Below are positions 17,401 through 24,631 of a DNA stretch of 64,000 nucleotides, one piece after another. The stretch spans positions 1-64,000 of the forward strand of contig NZ_NHOY01000121.1 in assembly GCF_002252755.1 (NCBI RefSeq), written 5' to 3'. Source of the DNA: Halorubrum sp. Hd13. Lineage in GTDB: Archaea > Halobacteriota > Halobacteria > Halobacteriales > Haloferacaceae. Numbering within the stretch: position 1 is the first letter of the stretch; every line of letters starts with the position of its first letter. Below the pieces are notes generated by a model. The model was not told where the DNA came from, did no database searches, and worked only from the letters and a program-made list of their open reading frames with translations. Position numbers and translations under genes: made by a program.

Positions 17401-19311
17401 CTACACCACGCGCCCGTATCGCGAGAACTTATCAAGCCGCTCATTCGACCAATGATACGCGTTCCCGCGCCCGCCGCGACGATAAGTGACGTATCCCTCT
17501 TCGTCCAGTTCCTTCATCAGCTCGCCCACCTGTCGATCTCCAACTGAGGTATCCGCCGCGATCTCGTCGTTCTTCCACTCTCCATCAGGCCACTCCTCTG
17601 AGGAACGGATCGCGTTCACAACTTGGACCATCCCTTTGGACCATGTGTTGACCTCCAAGCGTTCGTCAGCTTCCACCCACCAAGGCAAACGCGAAGTATG
17701 AACGTACACTGTCGCACCTTTTTCCCCATCACTTTGAGTCCGCCCGAAGCGCATGATCGCCTGAAGGACTTCTTTCTCGACGACGTCTCCGAAGAGTGCG
17801 TTCCCGAAGCCTCCGAAGTTCAAGTTCATACCCTTCATCACATTCCCGTCTTCGTCCTCTTCTCGTGAAACTGCTCTACCATCGATCGCTCCCCATCGGA
17901 TTACGGCTTCTCCCTCCGGAGGGTGAGGACTACCAATAACGACTCCAAGCCGTGTTTCTGCGAACTTGTTACTCCCTTTGAGGTTCCCATAGTGTTCCGC
18001 CACCTCAATATGTTCTTGTACGCCAGTCGATTCGTACCGTTCCTTTGCTTGCTTGGAGGTGATGACAGCTGGCCGGGAGCCTTCCTCCTCGTGGATGCTC
18101 TCTAAGAGTGCGCCGTCAGAATCGACATTGACGTGAGATCCACTCTGATACGGCTTTGCTCCAGCGTCTGTCTGTTTTATTTCGAGACCAAGGACTTCTT
18201 GGAGGTATGCTCGCTTCTCCTCCTCCGAGTCCAATACCTCCTCATGTTCTATCCAGTTCTTTCCAAGGGCCATTCGCCACTTCGAGATAGTAGGGGTGCC
18301 ATCCAGAGCGACAACACTCTCTGCGGCGTAGAACGGTGGAGGAATTAGAACAGTCCACTCGTCTTCGGGACTTCTGACTGCTACTCGGCCGGAACCGAGT
18401 TCAGCATATTCCCACTCGTTCTCCAAGAGTTCGAACTCGATAGCAGCATGAGTTAGCAGTGGAGCGTGAGCATGGAAGTGAGGACTCTGTTGGAGGACAA
18501 CTCGTGTATCCCGGTGGGAATAGAATCCTAAGTCCTCCTTCCACTCGGAGACAACTTCTTCGTGTTCATCGTTATCATGCCGATGATGGAGGTCTTTCCA
18601 GTTCTCGAAGGGAAAAGCATCCTCACTTTTCAGGTAGTTACTCACCGCCCTCGTCGCATCGTTGTGAGTCGGCTCAAAGAAGTAAGAGTCTCCAGGGAAC
18701 TCGTCAATAGCGACATAGCGGTCTTCGAGATAGTCCCCATTGTGAGCTTGGAGGTAGTGACCGATCAGTACGTCGTAGTTCTCAGGATCAAACTCCCGTT
18801 TCTCCATGTACCGACAGGGTCCGTCGAGCTGGCACGGGAGATCTCTGCCAAAGTACCGTTGTGCTTCTCGGTGGATCTCTGCTCCTGAAATACCGGACTT
18901 ATACAGTTCATTGACTCTCGCCTCAATGCGATGATCCTCTCCAATGGTTTCGCACTCATGTTGAAACGCCGGTAGTACGAGGTAGTCTAATCCTTGTTCC
19001 CCACACCACTTCTCGTACTGTCCGTACAACTCTCGTCGAGAAGTGAAGATCGTCAGTGGATTACCCGTTCTCTCAGCCCACTTGACGGCGTGGTAGCTCT
19101 TTCCCATTGCAGGGAGAGCTTCAACGAGAGTGGTACCCCCTTGTTTGAACGCTTGGTGTATGGATTCATCGAGACGGTTACGAATGGCATCAAGGGTCAG
19201 TTGTTTAGATTGATTTAGCAGACTGGAATCGGTGATACTCTGGTTGAAGAGAGGGAATGGATAAACAATTCGGATAAAGTCAAATTCAATCTTGATATAG
19301 ACGTGAAACAT
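17401..19311 (-). CDS. SF2-like helicase with winged-helix C-terminus
   Basis: A 636-residue ATPase. Walker A is LPAMGKSYH (about residues 66-74), Walker B is VAIDEFPGD (about 200-208), motif III-like LDGTPT lies mid-protein and motif VI-like QAIMRFGRTQ near residue 545. The last 80 residues look like a winged helix (VGDRQVGELMKELDEEGYVTYRRGGRGN), suited to DNA binding. Cysteines 103, 120, 160 and 166 lie between Walker A and B, where XPD/Rad3 helicases carry an iron-sulfur cluster. It resembles helicase-like proteins of haloarchaeal plasmids and is the best candidate for element replication, although no initiator is otherwise seen. It lies 62 bases downstream of three same-strand genes and may share their transcript. 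Confidence 0.75.
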   Translation of the reverse strand: MFHVYIKIEFDFIRIVYPFPLFNQSITDSSLLNQSKQLTLDAIRNRLDESIHQAFKQGGTTLVEALPAMGKSYHAVKWAERTGNPLTIFTSRRELYGQYEKWCGEQGLDYLVLPAFQHECETIGEDHRIEARVNELYKSGISGAEIHREAQRYFGRDLPCQLDGPCRYMEKREFDPENYDVLIGHYLQAHNGDYLEDRYVAIDEFPGDSYFFEPTHNDATRAVSNYLKSEDAFPFENWKDLHHRHDNDEHEEVVSEWKEDLGFYSHRDTRVVLQQSPHFHAHAPLLTHAAIEFELLENEWEYAELGSGRVAVRSPEDEWTVLIPPPFYAAESVVALDGTPTISKWRMALGKNWIEHEEVLDSEEEKRAYLQEVLGLEIKQTDAGAKPYQSGSHVNVDSDGALLESIHEEEGSRPAVITSKQAKERYESTGVQEHIEVAEHYGNLKGSNKFAETRLGVVIGSPHPPEGEAVIRWGAIDGRAVSREEDEDGNVMKGMNLNFGGFGNALFGDVVEKEVLQAIMRFGRTQSDGEKGATVYVHTSRLPWWVEADERLEVNTWSKGMVQVVNAIRSSEEWPDGEWKNDEIAADTSVGDRQVGELMKELDEEGYVTYRRGGRGNAYHWSNERLDKFSRYGRVV

Positions 19312-19373
19312 GAAATATGATATGTAAATATTAATTGACTGATCGTATGGTCTGTAGTTATTTAATTACATTT

Positions 19374-19820
19374 CTAATAAATTTTTTCTATTACTAAAAC
19401 TAATATAAATATAATATTAATAAAAATTACTGGAATAGAGAGCGGAGCTATTTTATACATCCTCTTGTATGTTATATATTTTGCTGGATCTTGCAATATA
19501 TCTTTCGTTGTTGCCACTATTATAATAATAATTGAAATAATCACCACTCCACAAAATGCAAGAGAACTCAAATCTTGTTGCAAATATAATTGAATACCAG
19601 CTATGACTGTTATCGCTGCGCCGGTATACATCTGAAGAAAATCAAAAGCGTATTCTGCGAACTCCTTCACCTGATTTCTTGCCCCATTTCCCATCTGATC
19701 TTCACGTATTTCATCCATCCACTCAGTAAAATATTTCATGAAAACGCATGTTAAAACTGGAGAAAGAAATTCAATCAGAATTGAGGATATAAATGGAATA
19801 GACTTTATTATAATTACCAT
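19374..19820 (-). CDS. Four-span membrane protein, unknown
   Basis: A 148-residue protein with about four hydrophobic helices (residues 4-30, 65-83, 88-104 and 125-145) and a charged loop between the first two (FTEWMDEIREDQMGNGARNQ). The gene is strikingly A+T-rich compared with the chromosome and uses many ATA and TTA codons. It follows the gene at 19836 by 15 bases, so the two are likely co-transcribed. No family is recognised. A pore or membrane-perturbing effector is one possibility. Confidence 0.6.
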   Translation of the reverse strand: MVIIIKSIPFISSILIEFLSPVLTCVFMKYFTEWMDEIREDQMGNGARNQVKEFAEYAFDFLQMYTGAAITVIAGIQLYLQQDLSSLAFCGVVIISIIIIIVATTKDILQDPAKYITYKRMYKIAPLSIPVIFINIIFILVLVIEKIY

Positions 19821-19835
19821 TTTCAGTTCATCTAT

Positions 19836-20243
19836 TCAGTTTACATTCACCTCTATTGTTTCGTCAATATCAGGGTCGGCACTTATGACAATTTTATAAC
19901 ATTTTATTTTTGTTCTAATATCTTCAGAGGTTTTCTGGCTATGTGCAGCCTGAATATCAATGTCAACAGTTTCTGTTTCTGGGCTAGTTACCCCTGGCTT
20001 TATAAAGATTGAATCTTCCCACTCCTTGCTACTGCCGTTGAATTCTACATCTCCATCAACGCTCTCGCACTCAACTTTCACCCCTACGCAGTGCCCATTA
20101 TGATTTGTAATCTTCAGGTGGTATCTTGATGCAGGAGGAACATTACACTCTGGCGTGTTCCCGGATGTGGTCTTGATATAACAATCGATCCCCAGAGGTG
20201 TCTGTTTTGAACCTGGGTTTGCCTCGCAATCAGCTGTCGACAT
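19836..20243 (-). CDS. Hypothetical beta-rich protein
   Basis: A 135-residue protein with alternating hydrophobic strands (YHLKITNHNGHCVGVKVEC, then DSIFIKP and TETVDIDIQ, KCYKIVISAD, ETIEVNVN), as in immunoglobulin-like or CARDB-like sandwiches. Four or five cysteines are present, unusual for a haloarchaeal cytosolic protein. No signal peptide is seen. It overlaps the upstream gene by 14 bases, indicating tight coupling. The start MSTADC at 20243 is preferred over an ATG two codons earlier. Confidence 0.6.
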   Translation of the reverse strand: MSTADCEANPGSKQTPLGIDCYIKTTSGNTPECNVPPASRYHLKITNHNGHCVGVKVECESVDGDVEFNGSSKEWEDSIFIKPGVTSPETETVDIDIQAAHSQKTSEDIRTKIKCYKIVISADPDIDETIEVNVN

Positions 20244-20673
20244 GATCACCTAAGAAATCGTCAATGTCTTCGACCACTTCAGGTGGTAGCTTCTTTCTTT
20301 CTGTGTCTGAGTATACGAGTTCAATTAGGTCTGTGTTTGGTTCTTTGGCGGCTACACCGATTTTACTCTGATACTCCTCATTGGATGTTCGTTTCCATCT
20401 CAAGCTATGGTCAGATCCGTAAACAACAAAAAATTCAGCATCATCTATCTGTGCTTCTTCAATTTCATCGATTTCGCCCTCAACAGAGTCTTCTTTACCT
20501 TCCAGCATGACCTCTTTGTGACCAGGCGTCCTTTCCCTGCTGATAACTACAAATTCACTAAACAAGATATTGCTGTTCCAGTTGGCAGAGAATCTATCCT
20601 CATATGCCTCAATGATGATGTCTTGGAGATCTTCACCGCTCCGCCAGACCGCTGGAAGTTCGAGTCTAGTCAT
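20230..20673 (-). CDS. Hypothetical acidic protein, first gene of the cluster
   Basis: A 147-residue acidic protein starting MTRLELPAVWRSGEDLQDII, with a predicted alpha-beta mix and a helical C-terminus (PPEVVEDIDDFLGD). It is the promoter-proximal member of a minus-strand run of four genes (20673 to 17401). No family is recognised; the N-terminal helix could be a protein-interaction domain, but this is a guess. Confidence 0.6.
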   Translation of the reverse strand: MTRLELPAVWRSGEDLQDIIIEAYEDRFSANWNSNILFSEFVVISRERTPGHKEVMLEGKEDSVEGEIDEIEEAQIDDAEFFVVYGSDHSLRWKRTSNEEYQSKIGVAAKEPNTDLIELVYSDTERKKLPPEVVEDIDDFLGDHVDS

Positions 20674-21331
20674 AGAAGGATGATGTGACTACCGCGACAC
20701 CCACCTCCAGGTGATCTAGTTTGTACATGTGTAACACACAACATCGGGATCATAATAAATGTATCTTCTGGTCAGAACATTAATGACTATATCTGTGTGT
20801 TATTGTATAAGAGTGGTGCATCTTGCAAAGAATATCAGGGGTAACTTGCAAGGTTGATGGTTCCTACCTATCACTACCTCCGATCCACTGTCTTTGGCCC
20901 CGTTTTAATTGACTCACACGTTATTAGAGCGTCTTCTTGATGCTCTTGTGAGGTTAACCACTTCTTCATTACGCGGATTTACTTCTCTTCGCCCACATCT
21001 TGTCGCCAATATTGGATTGTCGCGCGCAATGACCAACCCGAAGTCCGGAAAGTTGATCCACTTGAGGGAGGAATGTTCCACCTCATACGATTGGAGTCGG
21101 CGTCACAACAGAGGGAAACCCAAAGGTAACCTCCCACTGCCCTGCCTCTGTTGACTCATGTCCGATAGCAGGCAGTTATTAGTGGTTGTAGCTACTACTT
21201 TTTACTGAACCCCGCTACGTATGGCGGTTTGGGACAAAAGTAGCCGGTGACTTAGTGAATTGCTGAGGGGGTGGAAGGCGAAAGCCTCCCCGTCATGCGG
21301 TTTGCTACTTCACAGAAGCGCGCAGCGCGTA
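20674..21331. other. Non-coding right end of the element
   Basis: About 660 bases with no convincing gene. An open frame at 20909-21154 lacks a good start and matches nothing recognised. The first 150 bases are A+T-rich and probably carry the promoter of the four-gene cluster. The last 150 bases, next to the attachment site, are rich in hairpins (see 21181-21312). Confidence 0.5.
21181..21312. other. Hairpin-rich segment next to attR
   Basis: AAGTAGC (21238-21244) pairs with GCTACTT (21304-21310), enclosing a G-rich hairpin: GGGG (21267-21270), a short bulge, AGGC-GAAA-GCCT (21276-21287) and CCCC (21288-21291). The GAAA loop is a GNRA tetraloop. Upstream are CCGC...GCGG and the self-complementary GTAGCTAC. 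This could be an RNA, a terminator, the end of an insertion sequence, or recombinase arm sites. Confidence 0.4.
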
Positions 21332-21363
21332 TGGGTTGGGGCGGATTCGAACCGCCGACCTGC
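21331..21363 (-). repeat. attR: 33-bp repeat within tRNA-Val
   Basis: The right copy of the 33-bp repeat at 6169-6201. It covers the 3' part of the intact tRNA-Val gene plus one downstream base. Confidence 0.9.
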
Positions 21364-21406
21364 TCCGTGTGAAGGAGCCGTCATAACCTGGCTAGACCAC
21401 CAACCC
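21332..21406 (-). tRNA. tRNA-Val (anticodon CAC)
   Basis: The minus strand folds as a full cloverleaf: acceptor GGGTTGG with CCAACCC, anticodon arm GCTCC-TTCACAC-GGAGC with anticodon CAC, T-arm around GGTTCGAATCC, and discriminator A. No CCA is encoded and no intron is present. A TATA-like CTTAAG lies about 30 bases upstream (21435-21440). Its 3' end is the integration site of the adjacent element, whose insertion leaves the gene functional. Confidence 0.95.
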
Positions 21407-21489
21407 GCTCGTGTCGAGGTATCCGACCTCCGGACTTAAGCGTTACTTTGTCGCGGGGATTCATTCCCCGGGCGTCCCACGATACGGCT

Positions 21490-22005
21490 ATGACTCACAA
21501 GCTCCGGTTCCTCGAACGCGTCCGGCAGGGCCTCACGGGCCTGTTACATCTCCCGCTGTCGGCGATCGGCCTGTACGCCGAGCGGGAGACGCCCCGCGAC
21601 CAGTACGCGCTCACGCTCCGCGACCCGTACACTATCGTCGAGGCGAGGCTGCATCGGCTCGGCTTCGTGCGCAACCTCGTCTCCTCGCTGAAGTTCCGGG
21701 ACTACGCGACGCCGGAGGAGACGTCCGTCGCCAGCTGGGTTCGGTACCCGGACGGGGCCCTCGGGAGCGACTCACAGCTCCACCTCTCGCTGTACATCGG
21801 GCCGGACCGCTCGACGACCGACGTGTACGCGCACTGGGAGCCGTCGTGGATCCGCCATCCGATCCGCCACTACCGAGCGAACGACGTCGACGCCGAGGAG
21901 GGGATCGATCGCGTCCGGGCGCTGTTCGAGCGGGAGGGGGTCGAGTACTCCGTGGTGCCGGCCGACGAGCGGCTCACCGTCGGGACGGAGCCCGCCGAAA
22001 ATTGA
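21490..22005 (+). CDS. Conserved haloarchaeal hypothetical protein
   Basis: A 171-residue soluble protein starting MTHKLRFLERVRQ. It contains a short amphipathic N-terminal segment, a central LHLSLYIGPDRSTTDVYAHWE region and a C-terminal acidic helix (DVDAEEGIDRVRALFERE). The ATG at 21490 is chosen over an upstream in-frame alternative that would run towards the tRNA. The function is unknown. It lies just outside the integrated element, where normal base composition resumes. Confidence 0.7.
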   Translation: MTHKLRFLERVRQGLTGLLHLPLSAIGLYAERETPRDQYALTLRDPYTIVEARLHRLGFVRNLVSSLKFRDYATPEETSVASWVRYPDGALGSDSQLHLSLYIGPDRSTTDVYAHWEPSWIRHPIRHYRANDVDAEEGIDRVRALFEREGVEYSVVPADERLTVGTEPAEN

Positions 22006-22009
22006 ACCG

Positions 22010-22282
22010 TTACTCCTCGGCGGCGTCGTGGCCGCGGTACTCCTTCACGCGCGCTCGGGCCGAGGCGACCGCCTCGCGGGCCTCGCCCTCCGCGCGCTCT
22101 TCCAGCTTCTTCAGGTCGTCCTGAATTCGGTCCAGCCGCGAGGGCTCCGGCTCCTCCTCTTCGGCGCCGACGAACTCTTTCACGCGAGCCTCGACGGGCT
22201 CCAGCTCCTCTTTTACGCCCGCCTTCGCGTGTTCCGCCGCGCGACCGAGGTAGTACCGTGCGTCTTCGAAGTGCTTGCTCAT
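22010..22282 (-). CDS. Small helical protein (DUF7553-like)
   Basis: A 90-residue, almost entirely helical and charged protein: MSKHFEDARYYLGRAAEHAK, then a Glu-rich linker and RLDRIQDDLKKLEERAEGEAREAV. It resembles small haloarchaeal proteins annotated as DUF7553. Coiled-coil assembly is likely. The function is unknown. It is convergent with the preceding gene, four bases apart. Confidence 0.7.
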   Translation of the reverse strand: MSKHFEDARYYLGRAAEHAKAGVKEELEPVEARVKEFVGAEEEEPEPSRLDRIQDDLKKLEERAEGEAREAVASARARVKEYRGHDAAEE

Positions 22283-22416
22283 ATCTGTCCTTTGGAAGCC
22301 GACGGATATATTCTTTGTGGCTCTTTCGAGGCGACAGGAAGGTGCGGCCGCTCGGAACGCGGCGCGTCCGCTCTCGGGGCGGCGCTGCGGACGGCACGAG
22401 AAAGTGGTCGCGAGCG

Positions 22417-22950
22417 TCAGTACGACGGCGACTCCTCGGGCTCGCCGTCGCGCGCGTTCGCGACCCGGCCGAGCGTGAACAGCAGATCCGAGAGGCGGTT
22501 GAGGTAGGAGACCACCGCCTCGTTGATCGCCTCGGAGCGCGCGAGCTCGACGACCCGTCGCTCGGCGCGGCGGGTCACGGTCCGGGCGTGGTGGAGGCGC
22601 GCGCCCGACTCGCCGCCGCCGGGCAGGACGAACGAGGTCAGCGGCTCCAGCTCCTCGTCGAAGCCGTCGATCCGGTCTTCGAGCGCTTCGACCAACTCGG
22701 GCTCGACCTGCGGGTCGTCCGGGTCCGGATCGGGGTTCGCGAGGTCGGCCTGTACCACGTGGAGGTGGTTCTGGACCGTCTCCAGCAGCTCGTCGAGGTC
22801 GTCGTACCCGGTCGGGCGCACGGTCCCGATCAGCGCGTTCGCCTCGTCGACGGTCCCGTACGCCTCGATCCGCGGGCTGGACTTCGACACGCGGCTCATG
22901 TCGCGGAGGTCGGTGTCGCCCTGGTCGCCGCGTCCGGTGTAGATGGTCAT
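22417..22950 (-). CDS. Cob(I)alamin adenosyltransferase, PduO type
   Basis: A 177-residue enzyme transferring the adenosyl group of ATP to corrinoid cobalt to make adenosylcobalamin. The N-terminal MTIYTGRGDQGDTDL matches the PduO ATP-binding loop (TGxGDxGxT), and the C-terminal half has SFVLPGGGESGARLHHARTVTRRAERRVV and YLNRLSDLLFTLGR, both family hallmarks. The start at 22950 gives the canonical N-terminus. It overlaps the upstream glutaredoxin-like gene by four bases (ATGA), so the two are co-translated. Confidence 0.92.
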   Translation of the reverse strand: MTIYTGRGDQGDTDLRDMSRVSKSSPRIEAYGTVDEANALIGTVRPTGYDDLDELLETVQNHLHVVQADLANPDPDPDDPQVEPELVEALEDRIDGFDEELEPLTSFVLPGGGESGARLHHARTVTRRAERRVVELARSEAINEAVVSYLNRLSDLLFTLGRVANARDGEPEESPSY

Positions 22951-23186
22951 GCGAGGGTCCGGTCGACGTACTCCACGATGTTCGCGCTCTCGGCCATCGT
23001 CACGCCGCGTTCCTCGTCGATCAGGACGGGGACGCCGCGCTGGCCGCTGACCCGCTTCACCTCGTCGCGGTCGGAGTGAAGCGCGTCGACCCACTCGGTC
23101 TCGTACTCGATCCCGGCTTCGTCGAGCGCGTCGGCCGCCTTCTCGCACCACGGACACCCGTCGAGCGCGTAGAGTCGAATCGCCAT
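22947..23186 (-). CDS. Glutaredoxin-like protein (GST N-terminal fold)
   Basis: A 79-residue thioredoxin-fold protein: MAIRLYALDGCPWCEKAADAL with a Cys11-Pro-Trp-Cys14 redox site, RGVPVLIDEE with the cis-proline, and ESANIVEYVDRT typical of the GST/glutaredoxin third helix. It probably reduces disulfides using a low-molecular-weight thiol. The start at 23186 matches family length; nine more codons are open upstream. It overlaps the adenosyltransferase by four bases. Confidence 0.87.
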   Translation of the reverse strand: MAIRLYALDGCPWCEKAADALDEAGIEYETEWVDALHSDRDEVKRVSGQRGVPVLIDEERGVTMAESANIVEYVDRTLA

Positions 23187-23276
23187 GCTCGACCGATCGG
23201 CGCGCGGCGGCAAGAAGGTACGGTGTCGGCGGGGGACCGTCCGCCGACCGACGAGTCGGTCGCCGCTCGCGAGACG

Positions 23277-23675
23277 CTACAGGTCATGGTACGACGCCAT
23301 CCCCTCGCGGAACGCCGGCGGGACCGGCGCGGGCTCGCCGGAGTCGGGGTCGAGGCTGACGAGGGTCGCCTCGCCCTCGGCGACGACGGCACCGTCGACT
23401 CGCAGCTCGTGCGTCATGGTCACGCTCGATCGGCCGAGCTCGACCACGTCGAGCGCGACCGTCACGGCCCCGTCTGCCAGCTCGACCGGTCGACGGAAGT
23501 CGAGCGAGAGCGACGCCAGCACCGTCGACACGCTGGAGAGGTCGGCGTCGAGGACGTCTCGGAAGTACTCCGTCCGGGCCTGTTCGACGTACGTCGCGTA
23601 GACGGCGTTGTTGACGTGACCCATCGCGTCGATGTCGCGGAAGCGGACGTCGATCTCGGTCGTGAACGTGCTCAT
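23277..23675 (-). CDS. Acyl-CoA thioesterase (4HBT hotdog)
   Basis: A 132-residue single hotdog domain. The N-terminal VRFRDIDAMGHVNNAVYATYVEQAR matches the 4-hydroxybenzoyl-CoA thioesterase signature, with the catalytic Asp in RDIDAMGHVNN. It hydrolyses an acyl-CoA thioester; the substrate is unknown. It is a stand-alone gene between the glutaredoxin-like gene and phoU. Confidence 0.88.
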   Translation of the reverse strand: MSTFTTEIDVRFRDIDAMGHVNNAVYATYVEQARTEYFRDVLDADLSSVSTVLASLSLDFRRPVELADGAVTVALDVVELGRSSVTMTHELRVDGAVVAEGEATLVSLDPDSGEPAPVPPAFREGMASYHDL

Positions 23676-23762
23676 GTCGGGTCGTCCGCGGGAGGCGGTA
23701 TGTAGGCGTCGGGAGCGGTCGCCGACCGATCCCGACGGCGATCGATCGAAATGGGGGCGTCG

Positions 23763-24437
23763 TCAGTACAGCAGCTCGTCGTCGTTCTCGATCATGTACA
23801 GCGACCGCGCGGCGATGTTGACGGCGTGGTCGCCGACGCGTTCGAGGTCGCGGATCGTGAGGAGGAGCCGCGAGACGTTCTGCATCGTTCCCTCCACGTC
23901 GGCGTCCTCGCGGAGCTCGTCGCGCTCGATGAGGTCGCGGACGACGAGGTCGCTCGCGGCCACGCAGGCGGCGTCGACGTCGTCGTCGGCCTCAGCGACG
24001 GCGTGACACAGGTCCGGGTCCGAATCCGCGTACGCCTCCATCGCTTCCTCCAACATCGTCAGCGTGTCGTCGCCGATGCGCTGGACGTCGACGTCGGGGA
24101 ACACCTCGCGGTCGGCCTGCTTCGCGTACTCGCCGAGGTTCGTCGCCAGGTCAGCGATCCGCTCGAGGTCGGTGATGATCTTGAACGAGGCCGCGATGAA
24201 CCGCAGATCGCCCGCCACCGGCTGCTGGAGCGCGATGAGGTCGGTGCACTGCCCCTCCAGTTCGAGGTACAGGTCGTTGATCTCGGCGTCGCCGGCGATG
24301 ACCTCGTCGCCCAGATCGCCGTCTTGGCGCTCCAAGGCGTCGAGGCCCATCCGGAGCCGCTCGGCGACGACCTCGCTCATGTAGAGCACGTCGGCGCGGA
24401 GCTCCTCCAGCTTCGACTGGTACTGTTCGCGTGGCAT
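23763..24437 (-). CDS. phoU: Phosphate signalling protein PhoU
   Basis: A 224-residue protein made of two PhoU repeats. Each forms a three-helix bundle, with metal-binding E/DxxxD-like stretches visible in ITDLERIADLATNLGEY and RDLERVGDHAVNIAARS. PhoU links phosphate transport and two-component signalling. No pst genes are adjacent, so it is probably a solitary copy. A TATA box (GTTTTTATAC on the coding strand, about 24465-24473) lies just upstream, giving a near-leaderless mRNA. Confidence 0.93.
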   Translation of the reverse strand: MPREQYQSKLEELRADVLYMSEVVAERLRMGLDALERQDGDLGDEVIAGDAEINDLYLELEGQCTDLIALQQPVAGDLRFIAASFKIITDLERIADLATNLGEYAKQADREVFPDVDVQRIGDDTLTMLEEAMEAYADSDPDLCHAVAEADDDVDAACVAASDLVVRDLIERDELREDADVEGTMQNVSRLLLTIRDLERVGDHAVNIAARSLYMIENDDELLY

Positions 24438-24464
24438 CGTCTTGGCGTATCCGCCTCACCGGAC

Positions 24465-24473
24465 GTATAAAAA
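24465..24473 (-). promoter_or_regulatory. TATA box of phoU
   Basis: The plus strand reads GTATAAAAA; on the coding strand this is TTTTTATAC, about 30 bases before the phoU start codon. Confidence 0.6.
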
Positions 24474-24631
24474 CACGTCGCCGACCGAACGATCGGTTTC
24501 GCTCCCACCGATCGACGCGGGGCCGATCGCGTCACGGTGGCGGGTTCGGCCGAGGTCGCGTTCGACCGCCTCACGTTCGACCGAGTGCCGTGATCCCTGA
24601 CGAGTCGGACCGGACGAGAGTTCGGGGTCGA

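Larger units (their letters stand above)
6169..21363. mobile_element. 15.2 kb integrated element in tRNA-Val(CAC)
   Basis: A 33-bp direct repeat, the 3' end of the tRNA-Val gene plus one flanking base, occurs at 6169-6201 and 21331-21363. The intact tRNA is at the right end; the left copy is followed 104 bases later by a tyrosine integrase. Between them the DNA is clearly richer in A+T, especially from 12.5 to 21.3 kb, has gene-poor stretches, and carries restriction, nuclease, helicase and unknown genes. This is the classic archaeal pattern in which the incoming element restores the tRNA 3' end and pushes the old end to the far side. No capsid, portal or spike gene is recognised, so an integrated plasmid or mobile defence-type island is more likely than a virus. 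An integrase and a helicase are present, but ability to excise is unproven. Confidence 0.9.

Noticed and set aside
17401-20673. A pleolipovirus-like gene block
   Set aside because: The four-span protein recalls the small viral membrane protein by size only; no spike protein or packaging ATPase is recognised.
20909-21154. A coding gene or tnpB fragment
   Set aside because: The frame lacks a good start, haloarchaeal composition and any zinc-ribbon or RuvC motif.
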